Notes under the pieces: generated by a model | Seen by the model: the letters and a program-made list of their open reading frames with translations, nothing else | What the model was told of the DNA's origin: nothing | Database searches by the model: none | From: Ashinkailepas kermadecensis | Lineage: Eukaryota > Arthropoda > Thecostraca > Neolepadidae | DNA length: 64,000 nucleotides | Direction of reading: 5' to 3' | NCBI GenBank assembly: GCA_034440615.1 | Contig: JAOTOM010004552.1 | Location: 186,001 to 250,000, forward strand | In this document: piece after piece, positions 1 to 12,300 of the stretch | Layout: each line of letters begins with the position of its first letter | How positions within the stretch are numbered: position 1 is the stretch's first letter | Translations under genes and position numbers: made by a program

Positions 1-146
1 TGAGGGCAAGGTTCCGGTGGACCACACAGGCAAACTGAGAATACCTGAATGCATGTTCGACGGATCGCTATTCCAAAATGCTTTGTGGTACTCGTGAACG
101 TTATGGGAGATCGTGTGTACTCTTAACATACTTCCGATACTTTCAG

Positions 147-273
147 AGCTGCGTACAGGAGACGACCTGACTCAATCGGAGAAGAACAACGGAAAGATCT
201 GCCTGACCTCGGGGCGCGCGGGTTGCGTGGCATGCCGATATAGCCATGCGACAGCCGGTTTGATCGACACTGG
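147..273 (+). CDS. Candidate internal exon of an unrecognised gene
   Basis: Pyrimidine-rich acceptor (GATACTTTCAG) and perfect donor (GG/GTAAGT) bracket 127 bp. Only one frame is open through it: two bases complete a codon, 41 codons follow (starting LRTGDDLTQSEKNNGK, then a Cys-rich part GCVACRY), and two bases remain. The other two frames contain stops. The product is not recognised. If the mannosidase gene on the opposite strand continues leftward, this would be a nested gene inside its third intron. It could also be a chance ORF between chance splice signals. Confidence 0.35.
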
Positions 274-837
274 GTAAGTTCAGCCATATAGTCTTTTCTT
301 ATGAGTGAAAAGTAAGCGCGCACGTCAAGGAAAATTTTGCGGCGAAAGGTGCTATGAATCAAAATTAAAACAGCAGGTGAAATTCTGAGCGAAAACAGGT
401 CGGACCTGGCCGGATCCATCTGATGAAGAATTGTTTTATAAACATGGGCGTAGATTCGCTCACTCTTAGTCCCCATCGTAATAAGGTATTGAGTAGTTAT
501 TCATCCGCGTGCTCTTAACTCGCACTCTGACGGGACTCGTGCTACGTGCACTGGTGGAGGAGTGGACATCTTCCCTCTCACCTCGGGAGTTTTCAGGCCC
601 ATTCGGACCTGACGATCTTTTTTTTGCATCTCAAACCTTTGAGATGCAGAGACTTCGGAACAGTTGGAATAGCCGAACCACTGAACCACGAACCATTTTT
701 CGGTCTCGGAGTTACTTTGTAGAAGGAAGGCCCCTGCACGCTTCATCTCTGAGTCTATGTATGGTGTGGAGTGGGGGGCTGTTCGCGCGTGGTTTTGCAC
801 AGAACTCCACTGAGTGCTAAGCGTACAACATGACACT

Positions 838-1252
838 CAGTGGGCTCAGTACGAGTAGTACGACTCAGTGGGACCAGTACGACTCAGTGGGACCAGTACG
901 ACTCAGTGGGACCAGTACGACTCAGTGGAACCAGTGCGTCTCAGTGGAACCAGTACGACTCAGTGGGGCCAGTACGACTAAGTGGGACCAGTACGACTCA
1001 GTGGGACCAGTACGACTCAGTGGGACCAGTACGACTCAGTGGGACCAGTACGACTCAGTGGGACCAGTACGACTCAGTGGGACCAGTACGTCTCAGTGGG
1101 ACCAGTACGACTCAGTGGGACCAGTACTACTCAGTGGGACCAGTACGTCTCAGTGGGACCAGTACGTCTCAGTGGGACCAGTACGACTCAGTGGGACCAG
1201 TACGTCTCAGTGGGACCAGTACGTCTCACTGGAACCAGTACGTCTCAGTGGG
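838..1252. repeat. 19-bp minisatellite, about 21 copies
   Basis: Tandem unit CAGTGGGACCAGTACGACT, with common variants GTCT for GACT and GGAACC for GGGACC. The unit is not a multiple of three and lacks stops, so overlapping frames stay open; none is taken as a gene. It lies in the presumed third intron of the mannosidase-like gene. Confidence 0.95.
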
Positions 1253-2536
1253 CGCTCACAGAGCCACGTCTACAGTCTTGGACTCGATGATGCAACATTC
1301 AGACTGAACAACAATAAAGTATCAGGTCTGTCACCTGATATAGACCTGGTATAGCGGAGGATATTTAGCAGGATTGTTCGGGCTCCAAGTCTGCTTGCTG
1401 ACATACCATAAATTCAAGCTTGAAGACATTTTCAATCGTAGCTGTAGTTTCCCTGCAGAGGCAATGACAAACAGAGGCGTTTTTTTCTAGCATCAAAGCT
1501 CCAACCGTTAAAGATGAGCTGAAGCTCCCATACCTGCATCAAAAGGTCCTCCGATGAGCGGCGATGGATTCGGAATTGATTGATGGATGTCAATTGTGAT
1601 GTTTTGCAAGCAAATTATCTCGTGTTTTTTTTAATGAATTTTACGGTTATTCTCTAAGGCGCTTTTATATTCACAAAATCACAATTTATCGGTCATTCTA
1701 TAACATCAAAAAATATTACACGACAAATTCCAAACAATTTCATGTTTCAAGTTCATAACGTAGGCTAATGCAATGGCTCAAATTTAGAAAGTTCTACATC
1801 GATCCGCCTTGTTGGCATCATGAACAAATAAGAAGTGTCAAAATGGGGCAGAGATAAAAAAGATAGTCCTAACGCCCATTATTCTAACGGGAGTCAAATG
1901 ACCCCCTGGATCGTAATCTGCTCCTGCACCCAATCTAGAGCTAAGAATGGAAGCTAAGCGTTAGCGCAATCAGATATCAAAAAGCGGTGTAGAGAATAAC
2001 CGTAAAAACTGGGGGCACACAAAGGGACGAGAAGTCGCATCACATAGTAAGCATGGGAGGCAGATAACCATGCCGTATACTGAGGGCACACCGAGGGATG
2101 AGAAGCCACATTGCAGAGTAAACAGAGGAGACAAATAGCCGTATTATTATGCACAGAACAAGATAATAAGGGTTGGCAGGGGAAATGAAATGCATAGTTG
2201 CCGTGCATGCCCACCTCCCTCGTCTACCCTCTTTCTGACGTTGTCCATTCCTGCATTGGGATTCACCCATGCTCAACGCACTTAAAGTTCTCTGAATGCC
2301 AGCAGCGTCCTGGTATGCTAAGAGGACACATGGCAGCGCTGCCCTCCATTTCCTGGTGATCCGTGGCTGCCGCCGTTCCGATCGTGACCCAGAACCGAGG
2401 CAGTCAAGGTGTGCTCCAGCCGTAGCAGCGTTTGATTGCACCGCTGCACAGACCGCCCTCAGGCAACATTGACTGGGCAGACAACCGATGCGGCTCACAC
2501 ACAGCATTCCCGTCAGCACCGTACGCTGGCTCATAC
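1253..2536. other. Unassigned intronic sequence
   Basis: AT-rich to about 2000, GC-richer from 2200. Minus-strand open stretches at 1954-2534 show no recognisable domain, splice-bordered exon or mobile element. No gene is called. Confidence 0.5.
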
Positions 2537-3660
2537 TAGCGGTCAGCTAACACCAGTGGTCCACACCAGCAGTCAGCTAACACCAGTGGTTGCAGCGGTC
2601 AGCTAACACCAGTGGTCCACACCAGAGGTCAGCTGACACCAGTGGTCCACACCAGCGGTCAGCTGACACCAGTGGTCCACACCAGTGGTCAGCTGACACC
2701 AGTGGTCCACACCAGCGGTCAGCTGACACCAGTGGTTGCAGCGGTCAGCTAACACTAGTGGTCCACACCAGCGGTCAGATAACACCAGTGGTTGCAGCGG
2801 TCAGCTAACACCAGTGGTCCACACCAGCGGTCAGCTAACACCAGTGGTTGCAGCGGTCAGCTAACACCAGTGGTACACCCCAGCGGTCAGCTAACACCAG
2901 TGGTCCACACCAGCGGTCAGCTGACACCAGTGGTCCACACCAGCGGTCAGCTAACACCAGTGGTTGCAGCGGTCAGCTAGCACCAGTGGTCCACACCAGC
3001 GGTCAGCTAACACCAGTGGTTGCAGTGGTCAGCTAACACCAGTGGTACACACCAGTGGTCAGCTAACATCAGTGGTCAACATCAGCGGTCAGCTAACACT
3101 AGTGGTCCACACCTGCGGTCAGCTAACACCAGTGGTACATACCAGCGGTCAGCTAACACCAGTGGTCCACACCAGCGGTCAACTAACACCAGTGGTCCAC
3201 ACCAGCGGCCAGCTAACACCAGTGGTCCACACCAGCTGTCAACTAACACCAGTGGTCCACACCAGCGGTCAGTTAACACCAGTGGTATATACCAGCGGTC
3301 AGCTGACACCAGTGGCACACACCAGCGGTCAGCTAACACCAGTGGTCCACACCAGCGGTCAGCTAACACCGGCGGTACACACCAGTGGTCAGCTAACACC
3401 AGTGGTCCACACCAGCGGTCAGTTAACACCAGTGGTCCACACCAGCGGTCAGCTAACACCAGTGGTCCACACCAGTGGGAACCTAACACCAGTGGTCCAC
3501 ACCAGCGGTTAGCTAATACCAGTGGTCCATACCAGTGGTCAGCTAACACCAGTGGTCCACACCAGTGGTCAACTGACACCAGTGGTCCACACCAGCGGTC
3601 AGCTGACATTAGTGGTCCATACCAGTGTTTCACACCAGTTATCCACACCAGAGGCTGGTC
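2537..3660. repeat. 30/26-bp minisatellite
   Basis: Tandem units built on AGCGGTCAGCTAACACCAGT, continuing with GGTCCACACC (30 bp) or GGTTGC (26 bp). The short form is confined to the left half (to about 3030). From about 3050 rightward the register is a regular 30 bp with point variants. About 38 units. Open frames on both strands come from stop-free units. Confidence 0.95.
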
Positions 3661-3746
3661 CATACCAGCATGTGGCTCTCCGTGCTGTGTCGTACCTCTT
3701 AAACCCACGTGACGTTCAGTTGTTTGTGACTCGCAGCCGCGCAGCT

Positions 3747-5013
3747 GTCAGGTGTGGTCCGAGGGACACAGCTGTCACCTGACTGTCAGGTGTGGTCCGA
3801 GGGACACAACTGTCACCTGACTGTCAGGTGTGGTCCGAGGGACACAGCTGTCACCTGACTGTCAGGTGTGGTCCGAGGGACACAGCTGTCACCTGACTGT
3901 CAGGTGTGGTCCGAGGGACACAGCTGTCACCTGACTGTCAGGTGTAGTCCGAGGGACACAGCTCGCCTCCTGACTGTCAGCTGTGGTCTGAGGGACACAG
4001 CTGTCATCTGACTGTCAGGTGTAGTCCGAGGGACACAGCTGTCACCTGACTGTCGGGTGTAGCCCGAGGGGCTCAGTTGTCACCTGACTGTCAGGTGTAG
4101 TCCGAGGGACACAGCTTTCGCCTGGCTGTCAGGTGGTCCGAGGGACACAGCTGTCACCTGACTGTCAGGTGGTCTGAGGGACACAGCTGTCATCTGATTG
4201 TCAGGTGTAGTCCGAGGGACACAGCTGTCACCTGACTGTCAGGTGTAGTCCGAGGGACACAGCTGTCACCTGACTGCCAGGTGTAGTCCGAGGGACACAG
4301 CTATCACCTGACTGTCAGGTGTAGTCCGAGGGACACAGCTGTCACCTGACTGTCAGGTGTAGTCCGAGGGCCACAGCTGTCACCTGACTGACAGGTGTAG
4401 TCCGAGGGACACAGCTCGCCTCCTGACTGTCAGGTGTAGTCCGAGGAACACAGCTGTCACCTGACTGTCAGGCATAGTCCGAAGGACACAGCTGTCACCT
4501 GACTGTCAGGTGTAGTCCGAGGGACACAGCTGTCATCTGACTGTCAGGTGTAGTCCGAGGGACACAGCTGTCACCTGACTGTCAGGTGTGGTCTGAGGGA
4601 GACACAGCTGTCACCTGACTGTCAGGTGTAGTCCGAGGGACACAGCTGTCACCTGACTGTCAGGTGTAGTCCGAGGGACACAGCTGTCACCTGACCGTCA
4701 GGTGTAGTCCGAGGGACACAGCTGTCACCTCACTGTCAGGTGTGGTCTGAGGGAGACAGCTGTCACCTAACTGTCAGGTGTAGTCCGAGGGACACAGCGG
4801 TCACCTGACTGTCAGGTGTAGTCCGAGGGACACAGCTGTCACCTGACCGTCAGGTGTAGTCCGAGGGACACAGCTGTCACCTGACTGTCAGGTGTGGTCT
4901 GAGGGAGACACAGCTGTCACCTGACTGTCAGGTGTAGTCCGAGGGACACAGCTGTCACCTGACTGTCAGGTGTAGTCCGAGGGACACAGCTGTCACCTGA
5001 CTGTCAGCTGTGG
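3747..5013. repeat. 38-bp minisatellite with palindromic core
   Basis: About 33 units containing CCGAGGGACACAGCTGTCA followed by CCTGACTGTCAGGTGTAGT. Each unit holds a 7-bp hairpin (CACCTGA / TCAGGTG around CTG) and the palindrome CAGCTG. The array abuts the next one, where the same core is read in the opposite orientation. Confidence 0.95.
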
Positions 5014-5023
5014 CGCATTGCAT

Positions 5024-5917
5024 GGCGGCTAGTTAGTCAGGTACGTCAGGTGACAGCTGTGACAGTCCTGACAGTCAGGTGACAGCTGTGGCGGCTAGTT
5101 AGTCAGGTACGTCAGGTGACAGCTGTGACAGTCCTGACAGTCAGGTGACAGCTGTGGCGGCTAGTTAGTCAGGTACGTCAGGTGACAGCTGTGACAGTCC
5201 TGACAGTCAGGTGACAGCTGTGGTGGCTAGTTAGTCAGGTACGTCAGGTGACAGCTGTGACAGTCCTGACAGTCAGGTGACAGCTGTGGCGGCTAGTTAG
5301 TCAGGTACGTCAGGTGACAGCTGTGGCGGCTGGTTAGTCAGGTACGTCAGGTGACAGCTGTAACAGTCCTGACAGTCAGGTGACAGCTGTGGCGGCTGGT
5401 TAGTCAGGTACGTCAGGTGACAGCTGTGACAGTCCTGACAGTCAGGTGACAGCTGTGGCGGCTAGTTAGTCAGGTACGTCAGGTGACAGCTGTGACAGTC
5501 CTGACAGTCAGGTGACAGCTGTGGCGGCTGGTTAGTCAGGTACGTCAGGTGACAGCTGTGACAGTCCTGACAGTCAGGTGACAGCTGTGGCGGCTAGTTA
5601 GTCAGGTACGTCAGGTGACAGCTGTGACAGTCCTGACAGTCAGGTGACAGCTGTGGTGGCTAGTTAGTCAGGTACGTCAGGTGACAGCTGTGGCGGCTAG
5701 TTAGTCAGGTACGTCAGGTGACAGCTGTGGCGGCTAGTTAGTCAGGTACGTCAGGTGACAGCTGTAACAGTCCTGACAGTCAGGTGACAGCTGTGGCGGC
5801 TGGTTAGTCAGGTACGTCAGGTGACAGCTGTGACAGTCCTGACAGTCAGGTGACAGCTGTGGTGGCTAGTTAGTCAGGTACGTCAGGTGACAGCTGTGGC
5901 GGCTAGTTAGTCAGGTA
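5024..5917. repeat. 66/37-bp minisatellite sharing an inverted core with its neighbour
   Basis: Units carry GTGGCGGCTAGTTAGTCAGG, TACGTCAGGTGACAGCTGT and GACAGTCCTGACAGTCAGG. The long form is 66 bp; the short form drops one GACAGT-containing segment and is 37 bp. CAGGTGACAGCTGT is the reverse complement of ACAGCTGTCACCTG in the 3747-5013 array. Confidence 0.95.
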
Positions 5918-6268
5918 TGTACACATCGTAATGGCGCTGACCAGTTGGGTACGGCTCGCAGTGGCACTAATTAGTAGTTGCATTGAAACTGCAATCCAAG
6001 CGTATATTTTGACGTGCTATGTTTTTGCATGTCGGTGGTACTTTTGGCATGTTGTTGAGTTCAGTCCTCTATCTTCAGTGCTAAATTATCGTGAGGCATG
6101 CTACCACTTCAACGCTGTTTGGCTCGACTTTGGTGTCCACAAATTGTTCGGAGGAAAAACAAACCCACCCGAGCCATCCACAACAATGAATTGACAACGA
6201 CTGATAACCACGCACGGGGCGTGCTGTTGGTTTCGGTTTTGAGGCGCTGCGCCACGACCGTCCTGAGC

Positions 6269-6415
6269 ATTCACGTGTCCGTCACGTACTGGGCGGCACC
6301 AAATGGAACCATCGGCCATTCACGTGTCCGTCACGTACTGGGCGGCACCAAATGGAACCATCGGCCATTCACGTGTCCGTCACGTACTGGGCGGCACCAA
6401 ATGGAACCATCGGCC
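6269..6415. repeat. 49-bp direct repeat, three copies
   Basis: Three near-identical units starting ATTCACGTGTCCGTCACGTA at 6269, 6318 and 6367. Each unit holds the palindrome CACGTG. The flanks, 5918-6268 and 6416-7243, show no supported gene or element. Confidence 0.9.
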
Positions 6416-7243
6416 CGGGACGTGCCGGAGTTTTACAGACCGCTAATGTATTCAGCCTAGACGACACACAACTGGCTAAGCCAACATGTACGAGAAGACG
6501 AGCATCAATGGTCCGTTAAGTTGTTGTAGCGGGTGTGAATGCTAATTTCAGAGAAACAGCCTTCTCTTCATGCAATTCTAGGGGTTGGTTCGCTTCATCG
6601 TGAGCGGTAATTAACATTCCCAATTGAGACATAAATAACTGCAGCTGTTAAAGAAACCGAACTGTTTTCTAACGAACGACTTTCGCTCGGTGACAACAGC
6701 AACTCAACCTGAATAATTAAAGGTCGACTATCTGTACATTTTACCGCCAGTTAAGGCTGATTCATGGCCAATATTGAAAGGTATCGAGATTGGACCAGTT
6801 TTCCATCGAGTAATGAACGGCTACGTGGAATTATTTGCATCCGGATGTGACCAACAACGAAATAAATAGCCCGACGACGACAGCATCATAACCAACAACC
6901 GCCGTTTTGGTCTGGCTACTGCCATTGCTTGGAACAATTTGGCACGGAGAAGAGAATCAGCACGTGTGCGCCATGTGTGCATGCATCGTACATAACAGGA
7001 ATCTTATCCAACAATAGCATGGCTTCACGTCGTCTAGGACGTGCAACTCTAGCCCAGACGCTCTTAAGCATTCTGAACCGCCATTGCGCCGGTATGACGA
7101 CCTGCGGGTGCAGTCCACACAGCTGGGCGCGTCACACGAAACCACACCGCGATCACACCCTCTGCCTGCGTATGGTTATCCAATTAGAAATTGAATGGAC
7201 ACATGCACATTACCCAGCGTGTGATCGACTCGGTCGTACTCAC

Positions 7244-7416
7244 TCCTTCCACCAGAGCTGAAGGAAGCTGATCTCGGTCCACATGAACCTCATCTGCGGC
7301 AGCTGGGGCATCATGCGCACGATTTCGTCGAGCACGTTCCGCGTCCGGGTGCGGTAATAGCTCATTATTGTCCAGCCCCAGCCCGGGTCGTTGTGACTGT
7401 GCGGCACAACCATGAT
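7244..7416 (-). CDS. Golgi alpha-mannosidase II-like gene, exon 3 (start of GH38 catalytic domain)
   Basis: A 173-bp exon with acceptor TTCCGTTTCAG and donor GA/GTGAGT. It begins in phase 0 and leaves two bases of a split codon. The translation starts IMVVPHSHNDPGWGWT and continues through a helix-like stretch (NVLDEIVRMM) to FMWTEISFLQLWW. VPHSHNDPGW and the FxW-EISF-WW pattern are hallmarks of glycoside hydrolase family 38. The first His and the Asp of HSHNDPGW are zinc ligands in characterised Golgi mannosidase II. The enzyme trims mannose from N-glycans in the Golgi lumen; the lysosomal enzyme shares the motif, but the upstream membrane-anchor exon favours the Golgi type. The rest of the catalytic domain must lie beyond the left edge, since I see no further exon at 274-7243. 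No disabling mutation is visible. Confidence 0.85.
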
Positions 7417-7967
7417 CTGAAACGGAACGCAGCGCGCTCAGTGTGCTGGCGCTGATTGGAATATTATTTGGCGGACAACAATTGTGGACGTTATTTCTAT
7501 TTGCCTGTGCACATTTTTACGTTGTTGGGACATATCATCCAAGCTTTCGAGGGCTCTGACATGACAGGTCATATAGAGAGGTAACCTAGTTCCCAGCAAG
7601 TCTGTTCAGGCAAATAGCAAAATTGTGGTAAACGTGCAAGTTCCGATCAGCCGTGCTTTCATTTCTGCCAATAAAATTAATGTAGCATTAGCACAAGATA
7701 GATACCAAATGAAGTGAATAAAACAAGAAAATACAATGGCATGTCGTTCAACCAGGATGGTCTCGCCTTAAGATTGCCACGAAATTATTCATGCTACCAT
7801 TTTCATTGAAATATATTCCAATGAACTGTTTTAAGCTTAAGCTCAAGTTAGAAATTATTCGGTGGCTTGAAATTCCCTCGATTTATAACCACCCAGGATA
7901 AGAAAGTGACGGTATGCGATTTGAAGACACGCTTCGTGCTTGTATATGCACGCAACCCATGCACTCA

Positions 7968-8107
7968 TGCAAACGGATCCATGCATGCACATGCAAGGAT
8001 CCATACACCCACATACACGGATACATGCACCCACATACACGGATCCATGCATCCACATACCGGGATCCGCACACCCATACAAAAGGATTCATATACCCAT
8101 ACAGGCC
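7968..8107. repeat. Degenerate 22-bp minisatellite
   Basis: About six diverged units of the type GGATCCATACACCCACATAC. It lies directly upstream of the LINE remnant in intron 2. Open frames on both strands are repeat artefacts. Confidence 0.8.
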
Positions 8108-8159
8108 AAACACGAACTCGTCTAAGAAGAAACAAAAAATCTGCCCCGTTGCCCAACAG

Positions 8160-8890
8160 GATCGGCGCTTTTCAAGCATCATCTATCGGACCTCTCCTCT
8201 ATTGCGTCTTCGCCAACGACCTCAGCCTGTTCACCGGAGACGCAGTGGTTACCCAATACGCCGTCGACACCCAAATTTTTGACAGTGGTAAGAAATCTGA
8301 AATTCAAAACGTCGTCGCCCACATGGAAACAGTTTTGGCCTCCCTCGACATCTGGTTTCGAGCAAATGGACTGAACATTAACGCTGGTAAGACACAGCTG
8401 ATGTTCCTGGGCAACCCATAAGGCCTGCATATCTGTCCGCATATAACGGTGAAATTTCGTGACCACGATCTACCCACCATTTCGGAATGCAAAATTATCG
8501 CTGTCTATTGCACCTGCTGTCATCTCCGCGCTGGTCAATACCCTGGTACTTGTACTACCTGGTACCAATACGCTGGTCTTCTCGCAGATCCGCTACTGTA
8601 CTTCTGTGTGCGGTAACAGGACCAAAAAGAATCTACCTCGCATTTAACAAAATGCAGATTAAAAAAAAAAAATATCCACCGTGGCGGAGATTCGCGACAG
8701 AACCACACGCCAGGACCATCATCTGCATGTCCCCCGATCCCGCACTGAGATGGGGAAGAGGAGATATGACTGCAGAGCACCACTGCTGTGCAACTCGTTG
8801 CCAACCGAGCTGTTGTGGCTTCCCGTGCCGATCTTCGGTCGCCACCTACGGCGGAACCTGTCTGACGTGCCGCCCGAGCCGGACTGATTT
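8160..8890 (+). pseudogene. LINE ORF2 remnant: reverse transcriptase active-site region to C terminus
   Basis: Three frames together trace the end of a non-LTR retrotransposon ORF2. At 8190-8420 the frame reads IGPLLYCVFANDLS, then QYAVDTQIF where the catalytic YADD motif is expected (one Asp replaced by Val), then ANGLNINAGKTQLMFLGN. At 8590-8640 it reads RYCTSVCGN and KKNLPRI. At 8760-8887 another frame gives KRRYDCRAPLLCNSLPTELL and FGRHLRRNL, the conserved C-terminal end of CR1/L2/Jockey-type ORF2. Frameshifts and the lost Asp make it inactive. It sits in intron 2 of the mannosidase-like gene, antisense to it. Confidence 0.75.
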
Positions 8891-8899
8891 GCTGCTCGC

Positions 8900-10510
8900 C
8901 CTGCTGCATTGCATTATGACATGCATGACCACCGGTGTAACTGTTATGTGACTTTGACCTTTTCTGTCCTGCTGTGCTAACATATTGACGCGAGGTTGTA
9001 ATAGCCACAAGTTCATTGTGGATTACCTAAATGCAAGTCTGTATCTGTATCCGCAAGCCCTCCTCATCCTACCTTTACTTCTCAATACCTTCCCCTTGTG
9101 AAGTCCAAACATAAGACCGCAATCAACACGTGCCATTAAATGGCCGGGGATGACAACAAAAAGCTGTGCAAAAAGCAATACCGTTGATCAGACGGTTTGC
9201 CATTTTTGTGCTCATATCAGGGTTTCTCGGCCGGAGGATATGCGAGACTCCCAGGGCGATAGAGGCGTCATCATCTGTATCTCCTGCTATACAGCAGGAG
9301 AGCAAAGGTAAGGCGCAAGTGTAACTACACGCTTCATGTTGTCTTCCGTGGGGAGACGTCTTTCAGCTATGTTTCACAAATGAGCCGAGAATGAGACAAA
9401 AGGCTGCCAATTTATTTTGTTTGCCCCTACATCGGTTGAAAGCGTCTGTTCTCAATTGCCGCTCAGCATAGTGAATGTTGGCCATATGATCTGAAGCGGG
9501 ACGGGTTCTGTTTCACCAATCACAGTCGGCATGCCCAACTGCAACATTAGTTAGGTTTGATAATATGGTCTTCCAGCGCAATATTTTTTTACCCGATATC
9601 GTTGCTTCCAACGGAACGACTGTTCCCCACGAGTCTATCAGACCTTAATCAGGCCCAGTCCCATGCTCGCCGAAGCCGGCCCTATCTAAGCCCATGTCCA
9701 CTGAGGCCACCTGGGCCCGAGCCGAAGCTCGCTGAAGCCACCGCGGACCAGGTCCAGGCTCAGCTACATCAACACTGAACCAAGCCCAATTCATGCCCGT
9801 GAGAGATACTTCAAAATAACCTTTGCTCATTACATTAATGCGGATCGAAAAAAAGGAATTTAATTGCCATTCATTTTGACTTTCCATCTGTATTAATACA
9901 ATGAGCAGAGGTATTTTGTAGCTTCTATGTCAATCGCGTTCATGTAACCCATCATATGCCTTCATACCTGAGTATTAAATCAAGCCCCGCCCAGGTGCAT
10001 GAACGCTGGAGCCGGGTGAGGCCGAAGCTTCTTCATTTGCATAGCATGGGGACCAGAGGCGCAGCCAACGGGGGGGGGGGCGGGCGGGCGGGTCCGGCCC
10101 CTCCACCTGAGCACCCAAAAATGCACTAGATCAAACGAGCAATTTGTATATTTTCACCACACAAGATCCCAAATTTTCGACGCGCTTCGCGCGGCTCCGA
10201 GTTTCTCTATTTCGCCACATTTTTTCGTCGCTCCCTTTAGGAAAATCCTCAATAATATCAAATAACATTTTGCCCTAAAGTGAAGGGGTCGACTCGGTGG
10301 TTTCGAGGATCTTATGAAAATGATGGCTTGCCTCTGTCGCCCCCCCCCCCTACCCGCACACACACACCTCAAGCCGTATTAATTGGGGTCCGAATTAATC
10401 GATGAAAATTGCGCATGCTGGGGTTCAGTGGTTTAATTCACATGAATGAGTTAAAGCAGCGCTGCAATACTGATTAAGCAAGTGGCCAATGCCTTGACAA
10501 CAAACGTGTC
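8900..10510. other. Intronic sequence with G-run and C-run repeat debris
   Basis: No gene is visible. At 10047-10378 a G-run (10070-10081) and a C-run (10341-10351), with a CGACGCGCTTCGCGC palindrome between them, resemble a decayed non-autonomous DNA element, but I could not define matching termini. Remaining short ORFs look random. Confidence 0.4.
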
Positions 10511-10521
10511 CAAGAACTTAC

Positions 10522-10611
10522 CTTTAGAGGAAAAGGTGGCTTCTTCTTAATATTTCGATATCTTGTTTCCATTTTCCCGTTCCAGAAGGTCTTGGTTTTT
10601 GTCCAACTGGC
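10522..10611 (-). CDS. Golgi alpha-mannosidase II-like gene, exon 2 (stem)
   Basis: A 90-bp exon with a strong acceptor (TCTATTGCAG) and a perfect donor (AAAG/GTAAGT). Two frames hit stops. The third reads 30 codons, starting ASWTKTKTFWNG and ending KKPPFPLK. It is phase 0 at both ends, so it joins exon 1 and exon 3 without disturbing the frame. The join to exon 3 reads PFPLK-IMVVPHSH, which resembles the family pattern of a basic/proline linker leading into VVPHSHNDPGW. The FWNGK segment may correspond to the conserved aromatic-glycine segment just upstream of the catalytic domain in Golgi mannosidase II; this is inference. Intron 2 spans 7417-10521. Confidence 0.6.
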
Positions 10612-10619
10612 CTGCAATA

Positions 10620-12180
10620 GAATGGAATGATTGTGTTGACATACCAATAGATACTTCATTCACTTCATACTTCATACTTCACCAAGACACTTCACACTTC
10701 ATACTTCACCAAGACTTACTTCATCACGACCTCTCGTTTTGGTGTGGGGGGGGGGCATCACCTAGACGCACATACAAGGAAGTGGTCATTCCTAAATCGA
10801 AACCGTATGTGCACACAATGTAGTATGCTATGATAGGCTATGCTGTGTTATGCTACCAATGAAAGCTAACATTTCTTGATTCAAAATGACAAGTTTTTGT
10901 CTTCAAAACAGAGCTTAATAATCCAAGACAAGGAACACATACCGGGTATTTCAAATCGCTTCCTCTTGCACTGAAAAAAAAAATTGTGCTGGTTGCCCAT
11001 CATCTGGATTTATACCAGTGAAAAGCATGTGGATCTTGATAATTAGAGCATGCTTGAATAAACTCGAGTACATTGTAATCCAACTTTTCGATGTAGAAAA
11101 TGTGTCACTTAAATAATACAAAACCTTGGACTTATTTGAACTGAGATATACAACCCACCAGAGCCCGTCGCTTGGGAATGCATCGCAGCAAACATTAATT
11201 TCCCTTCCTTAACTGGGAATGCTCCACCGTCCAGCATCCATAGCTATATATAATTTGCGGGTTTTTCTGATCACCAACATGTTCATACGGTTATGCCAGG
11301 CCATTGATCAGCGACCACCCTCCTGAAGGCATGCTCAGGGCGTTTTTCTGAAAGCGTAGTTTTTGCTCATCATGCTGCACTTGATGTGCCCAAATAATCC
11401 GTATGTTCTGAAATTTTCATAGACCATATGATCAAACCGGTGAGCTTCCCAATGTAAAGTGATGTCATCGGCCTCGGTTAATCTGCGATTAACTATTTTG
11501 CCTATAATATATTTATGGAAATTGCATAGTCTGCGTTAAAATGCACAAAACAATATGTACCACACATGCACTCACAAGTAGCCATCCACAGCCCTTTACC
11601 ACCGATTGCATATCGACTATTGTGTGAGTGAACTGCCAAGCTTTCATATGACCTAACCGTTGAACTCTGCATGTGATGCGCTAAAACAAGACGTTTATAG
11701 ATCCGAAAATCAATCTTGGTACTTAATCTTCTGACATCAAACAAACTCGATGTTTGCCGGTATTTTTAAGTGCGAAATACTTCAAAATTAACAAATGATA
11801 CGTTGCAAAATAGAAATAAAAGATAAAAATATTAAACATGGCTTTAAGCCAGACCGCGATCGATTACTTTTGGGAGAGAGCATTCTTATCCTCGAGCTTC
11901 CAATTGCAATGTTATCGGGTGATCGAAGAGCCGCAAATTGGATAGCATCTTTCGGCAGGTTGCCAGCGAATTCGCTCGCTTATGGGAGTGCGTGAACCGT
12001 TCTGATGAAAGTTTGACAAAAGGCTCTCAGCAGGAGAAGGCCAAACAATGCATGCACGGTGCTGTAATATAGCTTGGAAACATCCTCGGTGCGGCAATAG
12101 CCACAGTAATTGCCGCAGTATGATCAAATGCGATTATCATAGTTGTTTTGCACGTGAACACGAGGCTATGTCTGGTGTTT
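10620..12180. other. AT-rich intron 1 sequence
   Basis: Contains a short duplicated CACTTCATACTTCACCAAGAC motif near 10660-10715. A minus-strand ORF of about 40 codons at 11300-11420 begins after an AG acceptor-like site but shows no recognisable product. Nothing else is supported. Confidence 0.4.
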
Positions 12181-12184
12181 ATCT

Positions 12185-12300
12185 ACGTTAGTTATTAGGG
12201 CTTTAGGGCGCATCGAATTAATTGGTCATGTAGCGCCCAAGGGTATATCTACGATCGTCAGAAGATAATTATTTTATCTGATATACAAGCAGTCTGCCAT
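12185..12300 (-). mobile_element. LINE 3'-end fragment (same family as 30.8-34.8 kb)
   Basis: Read on the minus strand it ends GGGCGCTACATGACCAATTA, then CGATGCGCCCTAAAGCCC and AATAACTAAC. This matches the 3' termini at 34768-34823 (plus) and 30826 (minus). Only the 3' UTR appears to be present. Confidence 0.6.

Noticed and set aside
838..1252. CRISPR array
   Set aside because: Units are contiguous, with no unique spacers. The same holds for all arrays here, and the DNA is eukaryotic.
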